Assembly: GCF_900177325.1 (NCBI RefSeq)
Contig: NZ_FXBL01000004.1
Span: 2,790,001-2,854,000, forward strand
DNA length: 64,000 nt
DNA from: Mesorhizobium australicum
GTDB lineage: Bacteria > Pseudomonadota > Alphaproteobacteria > Rhizobiales > Rhizobiaceae
Direction: 5' to 3'
This document shows, piece after piece, positions 59,293 to 64,000 of this stretch. The translations under genes were made by a program, and so were the position numbers. Every line of letters starts with the position of its first letter. The stretch's first letter is position 1. Below the pieces are notes generated by a model that was not told the origin of the DNA, ran no database searches, and saw only the letters and a program-made list of their open reading frames with translations.

Positions 59293-60294
59293 ATGCCTGT
59301 CAATCTTCACGGCCGCGACGTGCTGACGCTCGACGATTTCTCCGGATCGGAGATCCGCTACCTGCTGCGCCTTGCCGGTGACCTGAAGGCCGCGAAGCAG
59401 GCGGGCACAGAGGTGCCGCGGCTGATCCGCAAGAACATCGCCCTCATCTTCGAGAAGGATTCCACCCGCACCCGTTCCGGTTTCGAGGTGGCTGCCTACG
59501 ACCAGGGCGCACACGTGACCTATATTGGCCCGTCGGGCAGCCATATCGGTCACAAGGAATCGATGAAGGATACCGCCCGCGTGCTCGGGCGCATGTATGA
59601 CGCGATCGAGTATCGGGGCTTCGGCCAGCGCCAGGCCGAGTTGTTGGCGACCTATGCCGGCGTGCCGGTCTACAACGGGCTGACCAATGAGGCGCATCCC
59701 ACTCAGATTCTCGCGGATTTCATGACGATGCGCGAGTTTACGCACAAGCATCTGTCGGACATGACGGTCACCTTCGTCGGCGAAGGGCGGGATAATGTCG
59801 CCCAGTCGCTCGCCATCGGTGCGGCCAAGCTTGGCATGGATATGCGCATAGCCTCGCCGCGCGAACTTTGGCCGGAAGACCAGTTCGTCGCCCACGTCAG
59901 GGGACTTGCGGAGCGCAGCGGTGGCCGCTTCAGGCTCGACGAGGACGTGAAGGCAAGCGTCGAGGGCGCCGACTTCATCTATACGGACGTGTGGCTCTCC
60001 ATGGGAGAGGATGAGAGCGGCTGGGGCGAGCGCATCAAGCTGCTCACGCCCTATCGCGTCACGCGCGAACTGATGGCGGCCACCGGAAATCCGTTCACCA
60101 AATTCATGCACTGCCTGCCCGCCTTCCATGACACCGAGACGGAGGTCGGACAGCACATCGCGAGCAAGTACGGCATCGATTGCATGGAGGTGGAAGACGC
60201 GGTCTTCGAGTCGGAGGCCTCGATCGTCTTCGATCAGGCCGAAAACCGCATGCACACGATCAAGGCGATCCTCGTCGCCACGATCGGCGGCTGA
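59293..60294 (+). CDS. arcB: Ornithine carbamoyltransferase, catabolic
   Basis: 333 residues from the ATG at 59293 ([18 protein letters not shown]), chosen because GGAG lies seven bases upstream; ATGs at 59278 and 59287 are less well spaced. It splits citrulline to ornithine and carbamoyl phosphate in the ADI direction. Carbamoyl-phosphate site [37 protein letters not shown] for ornithine. Catabolic role follows from the operon. Confidence 0.96.
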   Translation: MPVNLHGRDVLTLDDFSGSEIRYLLRLAGDLKAAKQAGTEVPRLIRKNIALIFEKDSTRTRSGFEVAAYDQGAHVTYIGPSGSHIGHKESMKDTARVLGRMYDAIEYRGFGQRQAELLATYAGVPVYNGLTNEAHPTQILADFMTMREFTHKHLSDMTVTFVGEGRDNVAQSLAIGAAKLGMDMRIASPRELWPEDQFVAHVRGLAERSGGRFRLDEDVKASVEGADFIYTDVWLSMGEDESGWGERIKLLTPYRVTRELMAATGNPFTKFMHCLPAFHDTETEVGQHIASKYGIDCMEVEDAVFESEASIVFDQAENRMHTIKAILVATIGG

Positions 60295-60295
60295 G

Positions 60296-61201
60296 ATGCG
60301 CATCGTCGCGGCGCTCGGTGGCAATGCCCTGCTCAAGCGGGGCGAGCCAATGACAGCCGAAAGACAGCGCGCCAACATCAGGAAGGCTGCGTCGGTGCTC
60401 GCCGAACTTGTCGGCCTTGGCCACTCGTTGGTGATCACACACGGCAACGGCCCGCAGGTGGGTCTGCTTGCCCTCCAGGCGGCGGCTTCCCCCGAACCAG
60501 CCTTTCCGCTCGACGTGCTCGATGCCGAAAGCGCCGGAATGATCGGCTACGTCCTTCAGCAGGAGCTTGCCAATGTCATCAAGGACCGGCTCTTCGCCAC
60601 ACTGCTGACGCAGGTGAAGGTCGACCCGCACGATCCAGCGTTCGGCAGGCCGACGAAGCCCATCGGGCCCGTCTATGACGAAGCCACGGCACGGAAGCTC
60701 GCGGCCGAACGAGGCTGGCAGATCGCGCCGGACAACGACAAATGGCGCCGTGTCGTCGCTTCGCCGAAGCCGGAGACGATCCTCGAGGCCCAGGTGCTCA
60801 CCTTCCTGATCGACCACCGCGTGATTGTCATCTGTGCGGGCGGCGGCGGCATCCCCGTCGTCGAGCTGGACAATGGCAGCATCACCGGGGTCGAGGCAGT
60901 CATCGATAAGGATCTCGCCTCGTCGCTCCTGGCGCGGCAGATCGAAGCGGACTTTCTCCTCATGCTGACCGATGTGGACGCTGTCTATATCGATTGGGGT
61001 AAGCCGAACGCCCACGCGCTTGGTCATGTGAAGGCCTCCGATCTGTCGGTAGTCGAATTCGCGGCCGGCTCCATGCGGCCGAAGATCGAAGCGGCGGTCG
61101 AGTTCGCAAGCATGGCCGGCAAGCCCGCTGCCATCGGAAGGCTCGAAGATGCCGTGGCGATCGTCGCCGGGACGCAAGGCACCCGAATTGAAGCGGGTTG
61201 A
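60296..61201 (+). CDS. arcC: Carbamate kinase
   Basis: 301 residues; ATG 1 bp after the arcB stop. Transfers phosphate from carbamoyl phosphate to ADP, the ATP-yielding step. Seen: MRIVAALGGNALLKRGEPMT, LVITHGNGPQVGLLALQ, VVASPKPETILE, ICAGGGGIPVV and VIDKDLASSLLARQIEADFLLMLTDVDAVY. Last gene of the arc operon. Confidence 0.96.
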   Translation: MRIVAALGGNALLKRGEPMTAERQRANIRKAASVLAELVGLGHSLVITHGNGPQVGLLALQAAASPEPAFPLDVLDAESAGMIGYVLQQELANVIKDRLFATLLTQVKVDPHDPAFGRPTKPIGPVYDEATARKLAAERGWQIAPDNDKWRRVVASPKPETILEAQVLTFLIDHRVIVICAGGGGIPVVELDNGSITGVEAVIDKDLASSLLARQIEADFLLMLTDVDAVYIDWGKPNAHALGHVKASDLSVVEFAAGSMRPKIEAAVEFASMAGKPAAIGRLEDAVAIVAGTQGTRIEAG

Positions 61202-61227
61202 GCCTGCCCAATCGCGGCAAGCCATTT

Positions 61228-61241
61228 TTGATCGGCGTCAA
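61228..61241. promoter_or_regulatory. Second FNR/FixK-type box, before the universal stress gene
   Basis: TTGATCGGCGTCAA fits TTGA-N6-TCAA. It lies 58 bp before the ATG at 61299, between arcC and the stress-protein gene, so that gene may have its own oxygen-controlled promoter. Confidence 0.75.
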
Positions 61242-61298
61242 GGTGCTTTTGTCGGCACCTTCTATCGTTTTCACAGCGTGTGCATTGAGGGCATTCAC

Positions 61299-62120
61299 AT
61301 GACCTACAGATCCATTCTCGTGAACATCGATATTGACGGTCCAGTCGCGCCGATCGTGAGGGCGGCAACAGACCTGGCGAAGCGCTCGAACGCTACTCTG
61401 ATCGGCTTCTGTGCTGCCGACGCGCCCTTGCCGATATCCGGACCGGGAGGCGAAGGACTGGTGATGGAAGCGTGGCAGCAGATGAGGGACGAGATCGAGA
61501 GCAGTTTCAAGGAGCTGCGCGAGGAATTCGAGGCTCTTGTTGCCGGCGCGATCAAAACGGAATGGCGCAACGCCCTCGAAAGCCCGACGCGCGCCTTGGC
61601 CCGTTGGTCGCGAATGGCCGACCTCGTCGTCATGGCGGCGCAAGAGGGAGCGGCCACGGGCAATACATATCGTGTGTCCGACCCCGGAAGCGTCGTCCTG
61701 CAGGCGGGACGTCCACTGCTGGTCGTGGCCGGAGGTGCCGAACAGATAGCGGCCAGAAAGATCGTCGTTGCCTGGAAGGACACACGGGAAGCGCGTCGCG
61801 CGGTCGCGGATGCGGTGCCGCTGCTTCTGTCAGCTGACGAAGTGACCGTGGTCACTGTGGCCGCCGAGGGCATCGAGTGGGCTCGCGATGGGGTGGCGGA
61901 CGTGGTCGCCTTCCTCGCGCGACATGGCATAAAGGCACGGTGCGAAGTGATCGTGGGTTCCGATGACAGCGGAAAGTTGCTCGAGTTCTTCGGCTCCTGC
62001 CAGGCAGATCTGGTCGTATCCGGCGCCTTTGGGCACAGCCGGCTGCGGGAATGGGCATTCGGAGGGGTGACACGGTCGCTGCTCGACGAAGTCGGACGCA
62101 ATCGTTTCATGTCGAGCTGA
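61299..62120 (+). CDS. Tandem universal stress protein (UspA family)
   Basis: 273 residues from the ATG at 61299 (GAGGGC upstream): two Usp folds in one chain. First half begins YRSILVNIDIDGP, second half begins KIVVAWKDTREARRAVADAVPLL and ends with a G-x2-G-x8-G pattern (VVSGAFGHSRLREWAFGGVTRSLL), which binds ATP in the family. Double Usp proteins are frequent members of hypoxia regulons; the FNR-type box upstream agrees. Confidence 0.92.
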   Translation: MTYRSILVNIDIDGPVAPIVRAATDLAKRSNATLIGFCAADAPLPISGPGGEGLVMEAWQQMRDEIESSFKELREEFEALVAGAIKTEWRNALESPTRALARWSRMADLVVMAAQEGAATGNTYRVSDPGSVVLQAGRPLLVVAGGAEQIAARKIVVAWKDTREARRAVADAVPLLLSADEVTVVTVAAEGIEWARDGVADVVAFLARHGIKARCEVIVGSDDSGKLLEFFGSCQADLVVSGAFGHSRLREWAFGGVTRSLLDEVGRNRFMSS

Positions 62121-62201
62121 CGACAGCCTCGGACTTTTCTTCCGGATGTGTGCGGATAGGTTGCGGAAGAAGACCACGAAAGTCCGCCCTGAGAGAGGCC
62201 G

Positions 62202-64000
62202 ATGCAGTCCGGACTTTCATCGCGACAGACAGGACATGCCGGGTCGTCCTACTGGTCGATACCGTCGAAGAAGCTCCTGACGGATCTGCGATCTCAGCCC
62301 AAAGGGCTTTCTGCCGACGAGGCAGGCCTCCGATTGCGGGAAGCGGGCCTGAACAGGATCGGCACCAGAGGCGCCGGCACGGCGGTCGGCACGTTCATAC
62401 GGCAGTTCCGCAGCCCGCTTGTCCTGATCCTGATCTTCGCGGCGGTCGTCTCCGCTTTCGTCGGCGAAGGCAGCGAAGCCGCCATCATCGGGGTGATCGT
62501 GCTGGCGAGCTGCATTCTCTCCTTCACCCAGGAGCATGGGGCCTCGCGCGCCATGGAGGCGCTGAAGGCTCGGATCGGGCGCAAGGCCCTTGTGCTTCGC
62601 GACGGACACGAGACGCAGGTCGCAGCCGAGGAGATCGTGCCCGGCGACGTGGTCAGGCTTTCCGCAGGCAATCTCGTGCCTGCCGACGGCATCCTGCTCG
62701 AAGCGCGCGATTTCAACGTCAGCGAGTCGGCGCTCACGGGCGAGACGTTCCCGGTCGTCAAGGCGCCGGGGGTCTCTGCGCCGGACGCGCAGATCGGCCA
62801 GCGCAGCAATGCGGTCTTCACCGGCACGTCGGTGCGCAGTGGTACCGCTACGATGCTCGCAGTGGCCACCGGATCGAATACGGAATTCGCCGGCATCGCC
62901 GCCACGATCGCCCATACGGCGCCCGAGACCGAATTCGCGCGGGGCATCCGCCGGTTCGGCTATTTGATGACCGAGATCATGCTGGCGATCGTGATCCTGG
63001 TCTTCTTCGCCAACCTCCTGCTCGACCGGCCGGCAGTGGACTCGCTTCTGTTTTCGCTCGCCCTCGCCGTCGGCCTGACCCCCGAACTGCTGCCCGCGAT
63101 CATCAGCGTCACGCTGGCGCGGGGCGCCCGCACCATGGCGGCGAACGGCGTCATCGTGCGGCGGCTCGACGCGATCGAGAACCTCGGCAGCATGGACCTT
63201 CTGTGCACCGACAAGACCGGCACGCTGACCGAGGGCGTCATCCGGCTCGACGGCTGCATGGACGCCGACGGGGCGAACTCGGCGCAGGTCCGGCTCTGGG
63301 CGCTGCTCAATGCGACGCTGCAGGCGGGAATGGCCAACCCGCTGGACGAAGCCATCTCCTCCGGCAAGACGGACGGCGACCGCTTGGGCGACTACGTCAA
63401 GGTCGACGAGATTCCCTACGATTTCGTCCGCAAGCGGTTGTCTATCATAGTGCGCGAACCTTCGTCGCCGGAGGTGTTGATGATCTGCAAGGGCGCTGTG
63501 TCAAACGTTCTAGAGGTCTGCTCGTCCGTGGTCGGAGAGGGTGGAACCCGGCCTTTGGACGAGACACGGGCCAAGGCGATCGACGATCGGATGCGCAGCT
63601 GGAGCACGCAAGGCTACCGCGTGCTTGGGCTCGCGATCCGCCATCTGTCGGCGAAAAGCTCCTACGGCCGCGACGACGAGCGCGAGCTTTCGTTCGCGGG
63701 TTTCCTCCTCTTCCTCGATCCGCCGAAGACCGGCATGGCCGAGACGCTTAAGGCGCTCGACGCACGGGGCATCAAGGTGAAGATGATCACCGGCGACAAC
63801 TGCTACGTCGCCGCGCACCTGGCAGAGACCATCGGCCTGCCGCATCACAACCTTCTAACAGGCGACGAGCTTGCGAAGCTCACCAAGGAAGGCCTGTTCG
63901 GCCGCGCCGCGCGAACCGACATCTTCGCGGAGATCGACCCGAACCAGAAGGAACGGATCATCGCGGCGCTGCGGCGGCGAGGCCATGTCGTCGGCTATCT
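62202..64000 (+). CDS. mgtA: MgtA-type P-type Mg2+ transporting ATPase (3' end outside window)
   Basis: Visible: 599 codons from the ATG at 62202 (GAGAGAGG upstream), then cut by the window edge. N-terminal cation-ATPase domain, TM1-2, actuator TGE in ESALTGETFPVVKAPG, M4 motif VGLTPELLPAIISVTLARGA (PELLP, as in MgtA/MgtB), phosphorylation site LLCTDKTGTLTEG, nucleotide domain and KMITGDNCYVA. It takes up Mg2+. It follows the stress gene, in a block common to FixK regulons of rhizobia. Confidence 0.92.
   Translation, partial: MQSGLSSRQTGHAGSSYWSIPSKKLLTDLRSQPKGLSADEAGLRLREAGLNRIGTRGAGTAVGTFIRQFRSPLVLILIFAAVVSAFVGEGSEAAIIGVIVLASCILSFTQEHGASRAMEALKARIGRKALVLRDGHETQVAAEEIVPGDVVRLSAGNLVPADGILLEARDFNVSESALTGETFPVVKAPGVSAPDAQIGQRSNAVFTGTSVRSGTATMLAVATGSNTEFAGIAATIAHTAPETEFARGIRRFGYLMTEIMLAIVILVFFANLLLDRPAVDSLLFSLALAVGLTPELLPAIISVTLARGARTMAANGVIVRRLDAIENLGSMDLLCTDKTGTLTEGVIRLDGCMDADGANSAQVRLWALLNATLQAGMANPLDEAISSGKTDGDRLGDYVKVDEIPYDFVRKRLSIIVREPSSPEVLMICKGAVSNVLEVCSSVVGEGGTRPLDETRAKAIDDRMRSWSTQGYRVLGLAIRHLSAKSSYGRDDERELSFAGFLLFLDPPKTGMAETLKALDARGIKVKMITGDNCYVAAHLAETIGLPHHNLLTGDELAKLTKEGLFGRAARTDIFAEIDPNQKERIIAALRRRGHVVGY

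Overview
The window is a high-GC, gene-dense alphaproteobacterial chromosome segment, most likely from the order Rhizobiales (Hyphomicrobiales), in or near the Phyllobacteriaceae (Mesorhizobium/Aminobacter-like). The main evidence is a circularly permuted (two-piece) tmRNA whose tag reads ANDNYAEARLAA, an alpha-type SspB, the hflK-hflC-DUF2065-degP order, LOV and HisKA_2 signalling, BA14K and DUF4169 proteins, rhizobial-type palindromic repeats, and FixK/FnrN-type anaeroboxes. The genus is an inference; no 16S gene is present.

Layout. 1-5 kb: the 5' part of uvrD (minus strand, cut by the window edge), which carries an in-frame palindromic repeat, then a CpxP-like/CpxR-like/CpxA-like envelope stress operon preceded by a CpxR-type box. 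5-10 kb: two related small secreted proteins, a DUF2218 protein, a blue-light LOV histidine kinase with its response regulator, a thioesterase and an FAD-linked D-lactate-type dehydrogenase. 10-17.6 kb: a very long AsmA protein with a charged coil at its C-terminus, an AI-2E-family permease, RHH, DUF4169, sspB, an AAA ATPase and ssrA. 17.6-28 kb: GDPD-like protein, thyA, DUF4424 and folA (folate/dTMP), hflKC-DUF2065-degP (membrane and periplasmic proteolysis), a MNT/HEPN pair, and serB and miaA with overlapping start codons. 28-41 kb: a diguanylate cyclase, a heptanucleotide array, a HerA-like ATPase, a flavin monooxygenase, the attenuated ilvBN operon, a LysE exporter, a RecD-like helicase, pdxJ and kup. 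41-56 kb: a qorB/ytfH-like divergent pair, two oxidoreductases, TetR and ilvC, two PilZ proteins, a BA14K protein, EEP and Nudix enzymes, a transglutaminase-like protein, a MacAB-type efflux system, PhzF and tRNA-Lys(CTT).

56-64 kb, immediately after the tRNA: an arginine deiminase operon (antiporter, arcA, arcB, arcC), a tandem universal stress protein and a P-type Mg2+ ATPase (cut by the window edge). Near-canonical FNR/FixK boxes lie in front of the antiporter gene and the stress-protein gene, so this block reads as an oxygen-controlled ATP-generating and stress island at a tRNA locus.

The most interesting points are the repeat that uvrD translates between its motifs II and III, the ilv leader peptide that may begin at or next to the transcript 5' end, the MNT/HEPN module, the CpxR box in front of a CpxP-like gene, the tmRNA and sspB pair, and the anaerobox-marked island. 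I found no convincing wholly new multi-gene system.
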